Assembly (NCBI GenBank): GCA_035041965.1 | Contig: JAPYMA010001875.1 | Span: 1-64,000 of the forward strand | Source: Anisakis pegreffii | Lineage: Eukaryota; Nematoda; Chromadorea; Rhabditida; Anisakidae | Direction of reading: 5' to 3' | Length of the DNA stretch: 64,000 bases | Part shown: piece by piece, positions 52,901 through 64,000 of the stretch | How the letters are laid out: the number at the start of each line of letters is the position of its first letter | How positions within the stretch are numbered: the first letter of the stretch is position 1 | Translations under genes and position numbers: made by a program | The notes under the pieces: model-generated | Seen by the model: the letters and a program-made list of their open reading frames with translations, nothing else | Databases searched by the model: none | Told to the model about the DNA's origin: nothing

Positions 52901-55900
52901 ACTTGTTACTCCATCATCAATATCCTTTGAAATGGCTCAAGATGAGTTCTTTCGTTAGTTTCTATGCTTCAAGTTGTTGTGGGCTGCGGTAACTAAGGGA
53001 ATGATAGTGAATGGAAAATACTTTGTTTCCGTAGTATTATTATCGTGGTCGATGAAGAAATTTGTTTGGATGGAAACCATTGAATAGTTATAGTTGATTT
53101 TATCAGTCAGTTGTTAATGATTTATTTGCGTTGCGTTTAAGTGGTATTTATTTGCTGATTAATAGTTGCAGATTATAGCTGAAAACAAATGAATTAAAGA
53201 CACTTTATCAACTAATAGTATTATTTTTCGTTGGTGTTTGCATTTTTTCGGTTTTTTCTTTTAAATTGTATTTTCTTACTGAAAATACTCAAAACATTTA
53301 TGAGATTCAATTTAGTTGTTAGCATCTTTGTTATCTTATCCTTGTAGTGTTTGCTAGTTAGCTGCCTTACAACAGTTGGAGATGACTTGTTACAAGGTTC
53401 AGTTAGCAGAGAATTTCTTCTCGATTTGATTTGCTTTTTCGTCTGTTAGGATTGGAGGAATTTAAGCAAGAACTCGGTTTAAGCAGGAATCTGCGCTATT
53501 CTTTTAGATTTGTGATCCGTTTATGCAGTATCTCAAACTCTTCTTATCTGTTGTATTGAACATTTCTGCATATTGAGATTCTCGTGATTATTCACCCGAA
53601 TCTTTTTTATCCGCGTGTCTTTTTTGTGATTAGGTATTAGTTAGGAGTTGATGTATTCCTCTACTATGATTATGGAAATATTCGTATTATAGAATTTTGC
53701 ATCTGAACTAGAGCATCGCTTCTTCGATGTTTCATTTACCATCCCATTGCAGTCAATAACGTGACTCTCATTTATGCGTAAATAACCCTCGCTGTTATTC
53801 TTCCTATTGTTTTTTTTTGTTCAGACAACTTCAACGTCGCCTAATTTTCTACAATCTCTCGAATGATGTGGCTTGTTGGGGGTTTACATGGCTTGTTGGG
53901 GGGTTACGTGATTTGTTGGGGGTCACAATCGACAGTTTAAGAAGATTAGATGATTCCTAAATCATTTCTCCCTTACTAAATTTTTCGTCAATGTTAGTTA
54001 TGTCTATTGAAGTAGCCAAAGGCACCGAATTCGTTGGAACTGTACTATTCACGATCTAAATATGAGAAATATAGCAGCTGAATTGGCTTGATAAGAAGGA
54101 TTTGGTTTGAGTGACTGAGATGAGTGACGGATTATGATATTTGAATGAATGAGGATAGATTTAGCTGGATATCTTAGGGGATTTATTTGTTGGGATTGAT
54201 TGTTTTCAGTTTAGCTGAACTCTTGTTGTCATTGAATGCATTAGACTCGTTGAGATTTTTGATGGATTTGATTTTATCGCAAATCCTTATGGTTATATAT
54301 GGATGTAATGTGAAAACCATTAATACAGCATGCACTATGCGAGCTTGTTATATCAGCACAATGTGTCGTCATTGCTCTTGTGCTCTCTTCACTCTCCTCA
54401 AAAAGCTTTTTGGTACTCCGGATGTAGGTTTTTTATCGTTGCATTCTTGAGATCATTGCTGCTCTATCGTTGGAAGTTATTTTCAGCGATGTTATACTCA
54501 ATTTGAACTCGAATTTTACATTATAGCTGAAGTATTTCTATGGTTTAAAGAAGATTCTCCAATGTTTGCTATATGAGCGATTTCATTTGTTCAAATGAAA
54601 TCGCACGACAAAGTCTTTTTATAAACGGAGCTCAATGTCTGGAATTAATTCAGTTCTTTCCGTCATATCGTTATTATTCACATTTGAGTGTTTAAATTTA
54701 CCAGATTAACAGTTACCTCATCAAAACGATGCACATAATTTCAAATCAAAATCGAATTCATATCAGAAGTTGCATTTTCAGATGATGGTTGCCCCACAGC
54801 CGCACTACCGTTCACACCACAAGGAACGTAACGATGACTCGTGTCGAGTTAATAGCATGTTCGTTTTCGATTTCTTCGATGTTTTTAGTCGTTCGAGAGC
54901 TTCTCCATTCGTAAAGCAGAATTTTTTCAAGATCGTTTTCTCTGTTGTTATTTTCTTTCTATGTGTGATCACTGATTAATAACAATTCATATTACGCCAC
55001 GCGACATTCCTCTTTTGTAAAGTGTTTGCTGTTCAGCAATTTCGTCTCGCTATAGGTTGGCTCTGTTCTAGGTGCTAGTTCCTCATTAGATCGTGAATCC
55101 CCTTCTGCTTATCACGGAAGGAAAGGGTCTTTTTCAAGAAATATACAATGATGTGTTTTTTGTTGCAGTGATCACAGTATGGTTCAACGACGTCAAAGTG
55201 CTGGTGCTATAGTGCCAACGTTCGCCTCAACACAGTATCAGGACAGTCGACGTTCGTATTGTCGAGATAATCCATTGATGGTTGGTCCATCTGGTGATCA
55301 AGTTTTCTACGGTAATTTCTTTCTGTTGCAATTTATTCATAAAAATTTGTTCCATCTCTTCACAATCGCAATATGAGTTCAGAATGAATCAGACATGAAT
55401 GGTGGATAATGAGAGATTGAAAGCGATATTTTTTTCCGTGCTTTTTCTCGCTGTAATTTTTATCGGTCTGTGCAAGCAGTTGCCTACGTTAGCCTACGTT
55501 AAGCTGTATGAACTGAAAATAAGTTGCTGTACTCAACGAAATAATGACAAATTGATTGATTTTAAATAATATTTTGGATGAGAAAAACTTTAATTTCAGT
55601 GGACGATCGAACTCCGCGATCGAAATCCGGTGGTGATGATATACGAGTAGCCGTGCTCGAACAGCGAGTTCGTGAACTCGAAACTGCGATGATTGGTGGC
55701 ATGCAGTCACCATCCACTTCAGCGGCATCTGCCTCGTTCATGATACCGGTCGTTGGAACGAAAGGTTCTGAAAGTTACTGTTGAATTGATTGTAATCGTA
55801 TCTGTTCAGATGCATGATTCTAATTATGATTATGCAGAAGCTGTAAAACATTAATACGTTCCTCATATTGCGGCTGAATGTGAAGTTTGGAGCACTTTTC

Positions 55901-58895
55901 CACTGAACTGCGGTCATCTCTTTGAAATGCCGTTAATCATCCCTATGACTGATCTATTACCCAGCGTTAAGTGCCGATGATTGTGTAACAATAGCAAAGG
56001 AACGTTCATCATCGGTATTTAATCTTGCAAGGGTGGAAATCGCCTTCAGTTGAGTACATTCACATTAGATGGAGAGAATTTATGAATCTGATTGAGGTTA
56101 TGCAAATAGAACCTTAGGAACCATTGAAAATGATTGTACTGTTCGGAGGATGTGATTTGATGCGGTTGTTGTCTCCCCTCATATTTTATTGGTACTCAAT
56201 TTAACAAAAGCATTTGCAGGTGGACGAATGTTGACACAGTCATCAGGACAGTTGCTCGTAACTCCGTCAGGATTATCTTCAACTCAGCAGCTGATGGCCA
56301 AAGAGATTGTCGATAAAGAAGTGGAAATCGAACGGTTCCTTCTTCATTCAATTTTTTCATCCTCTGTTCTGGAATTTGTGATATCTATGTTATTCTTTAG
56401 ATAATGTCTATATGAGTGGGTACAAAGCATTATAAATTGATATTGAGTTTGCTTTTTACATTCTTCCAAGGCGTCCATTCCCATTGATTTTTCATCACTC
56501 GTTTGTGTATTATTGCCCTCATTAATATTCTCATTGAACCTCTGTCATAGACTGAAGTGTTTACTAATTCAGATTACAATCCCAACTGCGAAAATGTTAT
56601 TCACGAATGGAGTTGCGTCAAGTACAATACGATGAAGAGGTGAGTCATCTTTAGCAGTTATGTTATGCATTCCAAACATTTGGATGAAAATTTTAAGTGT
56701 GATTTTACGAATACGGTGTAAATTGGTTTGATTTGTTCAGGTGAACGCTTTTCGACGCGAATCAGACGAAGCGAAAGCGCAATTGGCCAGAGTGAAATCA
56801 CGATTGAACGAACTCGAGAACGAATGTAGTGTATATAGAGAGAAGGCGAGTGCTGTCGAAGCGGCTCGCACATCCACAATGACAAGTTCACTCGAGAAAA
56901 TCGCTTCACAGGTATGGTTTTCGTTTGTTTAAGAACTTCTTTGATCGCTTCAGTTTCATTTTCCATTTCCTTATTTTCATGTTCAAATTGTTTGCTTGGT
57001 GCATTACCCATTGTTTAGCCGTTAAGGTGCTGAACTCCTTTTGAAATCATTCGTGTATTGCATAAGAGAAAGAAGAATCACTTGATATCTCCTGGTAGCG
57101 TTCTGATCCAATTGCGTGAAAGCATTGCATTGGTTCATGAACAAATTTCAGGAGAAGGAAATTGCAACGCTACGCGCTGAACTCGAGAAGATGTCACAGT
57201 TGACGACACAAATTGAGAAGGCGAAAGAAGAGCTGGAGTTTTTGGAGTTACAAAACGACGCGTTGAGTACGGCGATCGATGCAAAGGACAATACGATACG
57301 CGAACTCGAAGATTCGTTTATTGTTAGTAGCTTCTCGAATTTTTTCCCGTCATATCCTTCATAGTCCCTTGCAAATATATCTTTCTTCAACGTCACGTTC
57401 ATTACGAGGGATTTTTGAGGTAACGTGTTCGGAGCAGTATCCAGTGATGATCCTGCAAAATGTTTGCTGAGATCGCTCGCTTGCTCAGTATTTTGTGAAT
57501 TCAGTAGTATTTATTGAAAAGTGATCTGGGATAATTTAAATATTAAGGAAAATGACCGAGTCATCTGTTGTTGTTGATTATAGACGATGAAAGCGGATAC
57601 ATCAGGCAAGACGCAACAGAAGAGTGGTTCGGTTACGCCTCGAGGTGATGGCGTCTCGTTGTTCGGTGCGCAGACATCCTATTTTAATCGTGACTTAAGT
57701 GATCTCAAGCAAATCAATGACACTTCCGTAAGTATATTTTTCAGAGCGCATTAATTTTAGAAGTGAAGTGATTCAAGTTAGAACATTCGATCATCATCAA
57801 AAAAATTATCCTTAAGGTTTTTTCTTTTTTTCCTCCAATCTGGCTAGGTTGGTGATGAAAATATCGAAGTGTTCTGATATATGTGAGAGACGGAAATTTG
57901 GAAAAGCGTAAAAAATTGATATATTTCATGCAGCATCGTTCACTCTTGGCATTTTTTAATTTGTTATTCCACATCTAAGATAAGAAAATGGTCGTAACGC
58001 TCCGTTTGTCTTTTTCAGAAAATCGGTGTGTCGCTGACAGATTTACCCTTAGGCGTACCGAAATCACGTTCCACCAATCAGATCGGCGTGAACGCTGCCT
58101 CGTCAGCCATCTCAGATCAAGAGCAATTGCCCGCTCGTACCTCACAAATGATCCGTAAACAGCTTGCGGCTGTGTTGGAGTGTCGTTTGTTGGCGAAATG
58201 CTTGAAGGATATCGCCTCAAAAGCGATCTCTGGTGATGCGCCCAGTGTCAATCGATTGCTCGGTTGTAAAAGTTCGTCTGAATTTGTTCTGTTTTGAAGA
58301 AGAAAGTTCCAAATTTTGTCACGGAACTGAAACTGATACGAAAATGAATGATGATAGTGTCACTGTTATGGTGTTTTCAGTTGAGAGTTTTGCATTCTGC
58401 TTGAATTTCTAACTATTGACCCATAGCGAACGCTTGACGTCGCTTATGTGTGCACATGAAGTATACATTTCACATTTTTCGGAAAACATTTTGAATTGAA
58501 TCACACATTAAATCATTGAAATCGATCGGCTTCCTCGTTGGGGATTTAAACTTCACACTCTGACTGATAGACTAGTTTTATCAGTTTTTTAACTCGAATT
58601 CAGATAAATTCATTGAGTTTGTCTCTTGGGAGAAGAATAGCGATGAAATCTTCAGTGATGCAAATAACTTTTGAACAATTCAGGTGATTCAATGTCTGAA
58701 TCGGAACCGGAACCACTCGTGATTGATCCGAATCCGATGACGTTGAATTCGGCGGAGCGATATTTGAAGAAGGGCGCAGAAGATATGGTTCGTCTTGAGA
58801 AAGATCTCAACGCATTGCGTGAGAAATTCGTCGAATATTATCAGAAGAAGGTTGCAGATGAGCTGAGAGAAGATGAAGCATGCAAAATTCAGTAG
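34927..58895 (+). CDS. Ser/Thr-rich coiled-coil scaffold protein, 16 exons, 1165 aa
   Basis: Exons: 34927-36061, 42629-42847, 43273-43395, 45376-45522, 48682-48961, 52084-52177, 54782-54840, 55169-55311, 55600-55764, 56220-56334, 56573-56639, 56741-56911, 57152-57322, 57584-57727, 58019-58271, 58684-58895. Every junction agrees in phase and ends in TAG. Residues 1-640 are disordered-looking: a poly-Gln start, Ser/Thr runs, a His/Gln patch (412-419) and recurring basic-Ser motifs (RNFSD 252, RSFSD 344, RSASFAD 439). A TDIP (523-526), an overlapping PPTY (527-530) and an SPIP (613-616) sit among basic residues and resemble EB-binding SxIP and WW-binding PPxY motifs. Residues 748-764 and about 808-963 are heptad-like coiled coil, with further helices near 1050-1080 and 1118-1164. 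A cytoskeletal or synaptic scaffold is inferred; no named family is recognised. The donor of the exon ending 54840 (TC|GTGTCG) is the weakest. Confidence 0.85.
36062..39334. other. Intron 1, first part
   Basis: No supported exon. A pyrimidine-rich stretch at 38750-38940, whose complement carries a 63-codon frame, may be promoter DNA for the candidate first exon at 39335. A short direct duplication GCATTGAGTTGTTG occurs at about 37230-37262. Confidence 0.4.
39335..39374 (+). CDS. Candidate alternative first exon (MLCGSWLGVALGN)
   Basis: ATG plus 12 codons ends in phase 1 at AATG|GTAATT, so it would join exon 2 at 42629 in frame. The peptide is short and hydrophobic. No clear promoter motif was seen. 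Confidence 0.35.
40106..40232 (+). CDS. Candidate alternative first exon (MSSRQCSQLIYVYAFCLSL...)
   Basis: ATG at 40106 opens 42 codons with a hydrophobic segment, LIYVYAFCLSLVLM, resembling a signal peptide or anchor. It ends in phase 1 at a strong donor, AGAA|GTAAGAG. The phase fits exon 2 of the coiled-coil gene, so an isoform with a different N-terminus is possible. The match of phase alone has a one-in-three chance. Confidence 0.4.
42604..42628 (+). CDS. Alternative start extending exon 2
   Basis: An ATG at 42604 is in frame with exon 2 and adds MLKILLNS directly ahead of VRLRRRQTNPD. Transcription beginning just upstream would give a shorter isoform without exon 1. A 137-codon frame without ATG (42103-42516) lies just upstream and is not called. 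Confidence 0.3.
43830..44108 (+). CDS. Possible 92-aa ORF nested in intron 3 of the coiled-coil gene
   Basis: A single ATG-initiated frame contains seven cysteines (for example CDQICILREISELYGEI, MICHCPHFPF and CDEQMCLL) and has no signal peptide. It could equally be a chance frame. No family is recognised and no promoter or poly(A) signal stands out. Confidence 0.2.
   Translation: MKMFSVKNLSMISRKTISCDQICILREISELYGEIEWKNQSTMICHCPHFPFSVLKSCLGGTIFLPPVNHCDEQMCLLRDVIAAVNYLNLND
53869..53927. repeat. G-rich minisatellite, three copies of about 20 bp
   Basis: Three adjacent copies of a unit like TGGCTTGTTGGGGGTTTACA lie in the intron between exons 6 and 7 of the coiled-coil gene. Each carries a run of five or six G on the coding strand, unusual in this AT-rich window. 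Confidence 0.8.
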
Positions 58896-60757
58896 ACTAT
58901 TGTGCTAACTTTTAACGCTGATCGATGTGATCCCATATCCCCGTGACGATCAAGCGGATAGTGTAAATATTGCCTCTCAAAAATTGTCTCGTGCAGTGAA
59001 AAACGACTGTTCTTTCCATTTGACTCAATTGTAAGAAGTTGAAATTTGTAGAAGATTCTCAACAATTTGGAAGTATTCCCTCGAAATGCTCATCTCTTTT
59101 CTTGCCTTTTTTGCGGTCATTCTTATTTCACGTCGATACGATGGAGTGTTTTCGTAAAACGCCTTGCACAACCGATCAAATTCTCTTGTTTTCCGACCAT
59201 ATGAGATGGGATATGAACATTATCTATTGTCGCTTTGTTAATCGGGAACTGTATTCGTAATATGAATGTGCCTCCGTTATTTTTGAAGATGTTCTCTGTT
59301 TTTTGTTTTGTTTTTTCGAACTAATTGCCTTTCGCGTGCTTCTCCTCTCATTGGAATCAATTTTTTTGATTGTTCATAAAAAATCGAAAATGTTCGCATT
59401 AGTACAATAGTTTTGTTTTCCTTATTATCCACTAACATTTCAATTAGTCGACTTCATTGTGTTCACCACCGTTCGTTCACTTCATACTTCAGTGTTAGTA
59501 TATGCGTAGTTCTATTGGTATTATTTGTTTTTTGTCGATTAAGGTTCAGAAAACGAATAAGTTAGGTAGGAATTCCTGAATTTGTGAACAAATTGTTGAG
59601 TTCCATCCTCAGTAACCGTAGGGGAATGTTTTTGATGAGCACATGTCAGTTTCGGTGTAAAGCAGCATCTTCCTTGTTCCAGATTCTAAAAAATTTACAG
59701 TTAGCTTGGGTACATGAAAAAAAATTGATCGAATTTTCTCATGATCTAAAACTCAATCACAAGTTCTATTCTTCATCATGACTGATAACTATGGAATTTA
59801 TTTGTTCTTCAACGGGATTCTACATTCTCTTCGCACATTTGTAACTACTAGCCTTGTTATCCATATACATACTCATAATTATTGCTATTGTCAGTAATAT
59901 GAATCTTTGAGATGGTGAATTTATGATTATTTCAACTATCAACATTATCGCGATTCTGTTCATTGTTACCGTTTTGTTGTGTTCAACACGCGGGTTATGT
60001 GGTTCCTTCATATTATATCTTTATTGCAGGCCTGTATGCATTGCTCTAGATTAGTTGATAATACATTGTGGTTGTTTAGCTCTTTTAATCAGTTCTCATT
60101 GTTAGTCAATAATCTCATTGTAACAATCGCCTGATTTGCATTTTCTTCATTTTACATCTCATCCGTACTCGTTTGAGTTCATACAATGTCAAGATTTCTT
60201 ATTGTATAGTACGTAATTAGGCAAGCAGAACTAACTTTCCACCATATTCATAACCTAAATCGATCTCAGTTCGAAATCTTTTCATCTTCACATGATTTTA
60301 TGGTTATCAGATGATTGATCTTATTGTGCAAAAGTTTGAATATCTGAAATTGCCAGCAAAAACTGTTTTAACTGATACATTCAAGGCTCATATTGATACA
60401 TTCACCAAAAAAAATTGTCTGCTCACCTTACAATATGCAAAAAAACTGTTGATACGTAAAATTATTTGAGATGAACTAAACATCCTGGCAGGAGTTAGGT
60501 TGATTTTAGTGTTATTGTTTTGTTCCATCAAATCTGATTTTCAATGATGTTACTATGTAATATTAATTTTTAATAACGTAATTATTATGAGCTTCAGAAT
60601 GTTTTCTTTTTTCTGTTTTTGTTGCAGTTTGCATTTGTGTTTTTGTAGATGCGCTGATTAATAGAATTTGACTAACGTTCACATTCCGTATTAATAATGA
60701 AACGGTTTGCATTGATGAATGATAGCATCTATAAATAATGGTTTTTGATGGAATAAA
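58896..60757 (+). terminator. 3' UTR and poly(A) signal of the coiled-coil gene
   Basis: No further exon is seen after the TAG at 58893-58895. The first canonical AATAAA noticed downstream is at 60752-60757, which would give a 3' UTR of nearly 1.9 kb. Variant signals nearer the stop cannot be excluded. Confidence 0.35.
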
Positions 60758-61113
60758 ACGGTTTTGAAAATGTTTCCTATTGGTACTGTGAAGAAATTGC
60801 GAGAAGAAATTCTTTGTTTACGATCGTTGAACTTTTAGAAAACTTTTTGGCTGATTGAAACGACTTTCGATTTTGGAAGACTGTTTGCTTGTTTTGCAGA
60901 TGTTTGCAAATGATAGAAGCATCTAACTGAAACATCATTTGCAATTTCAACGAGCGATTCCTTATTTAGGGAAACAACTCTACGTCACATGGATATCATT
61001 CACATTCGCTTGTTAATTCAAAAAGTGGTTCACTTCTTCATTATTAAAACCCTTGCTTAGGTCGTTTAGTATCCGTCACTACATATCTGAGTGTTAAACT
61101 GTTAAATTACGAA

Positions 61114-61191
61114 ATGCTGCAAGTTCGTCAAGTTGATGAATTTCAACGAAAGACAGTGAAGACGATGAAGGAAAATGGAAATGTGAATAAA
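61114..61191 (+). CDS. Probable first coding exon of the next gene
   Basis: ATG opens 26 codons, MLQVRQVDEFQRKTVKTMKE and six more, and stops at the strong donor AAA|GTAAGT in phase 0. The sequence is charged and protein-like but not recognised. No convincing phase-0 continuation was found before 64000; the acceptor at about 61748 leads to a stop after seven codons. The gene probably continues beyond the window. Confidence 0.45.
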
Positions 61192-63522
61192 GTAAGTTAT
61201 AAAATGACCAAATTTCATTTCAGTTAGAAACATAGAGGTTCCATTGACTAGCACAACAATATCACACAAAAGTCGCTTTGAAAATAGGAATCGTCATTAA
61301 GATCTTTACGGATGAGCTGAAACATGGAGAAATTTGATCATTTCATAATTCTTCCAACGTGGGGTTGATCAGATGAGTTGTTACTTCCAGCGATAGCAAT
61401 TGAAGCAACCACTAAATCATTTATATGGGCAAACACGAATTTGACTGGCACTACCATAAACAACAACAATAACAAGACAACCTCCTCCCTTCTTGGATGA
61501 CTAGAATTACTAGTGCGTCATGTTCATACCATTTATTATTATGGTTAGCATTACCCTCCCCATTACTGCTTCAAGTATTGAATGCAGATAGCGCTGTGCC
61601 CTCCTCACATGACTTTAAATTCTTCAATTGATTCGCTTTTCATCGCAATTGATCTGTAACGCGCTACAATTGTTTCTTTTTGAACATGCGCTCGAACAAG
61701 TGATTTCTAAGTCAGAGTTTTCCGACGATTTATTTTCAACCTTTCAGCACTGTGAATGGTCAGGAACTTAAGGAGTGTTTAGATTACTTGATGGCAATTT
61801 CTGAAGTTAGAATAGCATTTGTGAGAAGAGAAACTGAACAGCGTTAAATCAAAGCGATTACCACTGAATTATTTTGGGTGCGATCGATTTTTTGACGATC
61901 CATGCATAAATTTGAGATAATGATGAAAGGCTCGAATGATGACAGGTTTGCTCTTTGATGGAGTTGGCATTTATCATACGTACAACTCATGCATGACATA
62001 TTGTCAACGAAAATAGCCGTTATGAACTTATGCCATGCTGGCTGTTGCTTTGAGATAAAGTCGCTTAGTACACGTCAATAAATAATTGCGTCATATTTCG
62101 TGATGAAAAGAGTTGAATTCGGAAAATTTCAAAAGTTTCAATATCATCCAATTTTTCTTCCCTCCCCCTCCCCTCTCTTCAACTGAGTGACACTAATTTG
62201 AATTCAACAAATTTTCAGTACTAATTCTTAGCCGTTAACAATCATCATTAAAACTGCTCTGTTACGATGCTTTATTCATGATTGATTGTAACCTAAGCCT
62301 ATGAACAGAATATGGCATTTGTGGTTTTCTTCCTATGCATTTGAAAGTAACGTTATTTTGTATTTTGTTTTTTAACTTGATCATATTTTTTAACTCGATC
62401 ATTTTAACTTGAAAATGACGATCATATTTTGTCGATGCAAATTTTTTAAACTTGATAGCGGGCATCAAAGCGCATGTGAAATTTTTCAAAGCGAGACAAT
62501 CACGCGCAATTCCATCGTTTCATTGTCTCATTTGAAAAGTCATATGCTAATGATATCTAAAGATTATTGCTCACTGATAAAGAATTTCAAAAAAATCCAC
62601 GCCACCACCTACTTCCATAGTGGTGTGTTGCTTGGAAGCATGTGCTATTTTCTTGAGCAGTAAGTAATAAATTCACGATAGGCAATTCATAACGACAATC
62701 GCCAAGTGCTGATGGAGAGTTGATTTTGTTTTTATCATTCATAAATGAATGAATGTGTTGATATTACAATCGATAACAAATGCACGGCTGTATGATCAAA
62801 ATAGCGATGCGTTTACTTTTCATTATGTTTCCTATCGCTCGTGTTTATTCATCGTCTGATGATGTCGATGCTTTTTTCTAATTCAACAAGTAAATAAGAT
62901 GTGATTAACGAAAGTGGATGCTTGAATATGCAGTGAAATAGTGACCATAGCAAGAATGAAGATGATAACAAGAGCACTAAGAATAGTCGCGATTGCTGTA
63001 ATAACTGAACTGGTATTAATTCTGTACATATATTTGAGGTCATTTATTTGAAACTGGATGAAATTGTTTGAAAGAAATTGAGCTCATAATTGTTATGCAA
63101 GAAAATACCGCTGCTTGTCTGGAATTCATGTTCGATAACAGTATAAGGAATTATTGTTCGATTAATTTCGAACAAGATGACAGAATGAGTCGAAATTTCG
63201 TGGTATTGCATCTAACTGACATCATCAGAGACAACAAAATTGGTCTATGGAAGAGTTCAGTTTGGTGATTCCATATAATTAATCAAATCGTGATATCACA
63301 GTAATTTTGTGATGTTATTTGTTGATAGTGAGTTGAATTGTAGAAAAACGAGTTTGTTTGGATGTAAGTTGACGACGACTCCTCATGATGTATATGAAAA
63401 GTTTTCTTCAGGCGTTAGATAGTTCATCATATCTATGAATAGGTTTTTGCGTAATAGAAAAGTACATGCAATTAATAATGACGTTTATTTGAACGGTTTA
63501 TAATATGCCTTACTAAGGTTAA
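61192..63522. other. Probable intron or intergenic DNA
   Basis: No supported exon. Frames at 62409-62663 and 63068-63268 lack recognisable motifs or matching splice signals. Confidence 0.4.
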
Positions 63523-63690
63523 TGTGTGTTGCGGGAAACGGGGAATTTCGGGATCTCCGTTTTCCCGTCCTTTTCCCCAACATTTTTGAAGGCGTCCGCA
63601 GATCCGGGGACTTCAACTGAAAGATTTCGTTCCGCCTTTCTCTGTTCCCAACTTTTCCGGAATTGTCCAGAATAACCATTACTCGATAAT
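63523..63690 (+). mobile_element. Diverged copy of the GC-rich MITE family
   Basis: GTGTGTTGCGGG followed by GGGGAATTTCGGGATC, CCCGTCC and AACATTTTTGAAGGCG parallels the first half of the 163-bp element at 18715 in order and spacing (there GTGTTGTGCGGG, GAATTCGGGG, CCCGTCCCC, ACCATTTTTGAGCGGCG). The right end is not recognisable. Confidence 0.5.
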
Positions 63691-64000
63691 TTTTGAGGAA
63701 TTTCCAGAGCTCTTCCCGAGAATTGATAAAATCAAATAAAAGCATCAAAAACGTGAATTTGAAGCGATTTCACCAACGATTTCGCATGCTTTCTGTGCCA
63801 TTGCGGCCTTTTAAGAGAGTTCGGCTCATCAGAATGCTGTGGTGGTGTTAGTGGTGGGATATTGTTAGTTTACACATTGGGCGTGCTCAACAAATGCTAT
63901 ATTATACTCCACTTTATGGACTTAGCAATGCACTTGAACACATTTTTCAGTATTATAGATTTGTTTGCATATTGTAAACAAATTTCTGAGATTGAAAATG

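Noticed and set aside
56658..57011. Minus-strand 117-codon frame starting MGNAPSKQ, a myristoylation-like start
   Set aside because: It overlaps exon 12 of the coiled-coil gene in antisense and degenerates into low-quality sequence there. It is most likely a shadow frame, though the first 34 codons lie in the intron.

Overview
This is eukaryotic, multi-exon DNA and most likely from a nematode. It is AT-rich. Introns end in T-rich TTTCAG or TTGCAG acceptors, one start codon sits a few bases after such an acceptor as in spliced-leader trans-splicing, and all well-supported genes lie on the + strand. The long introns (hundreds of bp to 6.6 kb) fit a parasitic clade III-type worm better than Caenorhabditis; this is inference. 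No rRNA, tRNA, CRISPR or bacterial operon structure was seen.

Layout. 1-11432: a tandem satellite of about 28 copies of a 405-bp unit, entering from the left edge of the window. 11427-12736: a 1.3-kb foldback element with arms of about 285 bp. 12737-13643: 5' flank with a TATA box. 13644-20181: a complete ten-exon gene for a secreted legumain-like protein (C13 family, 431 aa) whose catalytic His and Cys positions and S1-pocket Arg are all substituted. Its introns and one exon edge carry small DNA-transposon relics, including a 163-bp hAT-type MITE with a perfect 8-bp target duplication. 20.6-21.2 kb: a possible decayed copy of the legumain 3' exons. 23.7-24.25 kb: two coding exons behind a probable trans-splice acceptor. 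34927-58895: a sixteen-exon gene for an 1165-aa Ser/Thr-rich coiled-coil protein with SxIP-like motifs, reconstructed with consistent splice phases throughout. 61114-61191: the probable first exon of another gene that runs off the right edge.

How the parts relate. The 24-kb coiled-coil gene accepts phase-1 splices into its second exon. At least four separate upstream candidates (23.7-24.2, 31.3, 39.3 and 40.1 kb), as well as exon 1 at 34.9 kb, end in phase 1. The locus may therefore be one large unit with several alternative first exons. The legumain-like gene is independent and looks like a secreted pseudoenzyme or an early-stage pseudogene.

All exon models come from reading splice sites, frame and family resemblance by eye; no search or transcript data were available.
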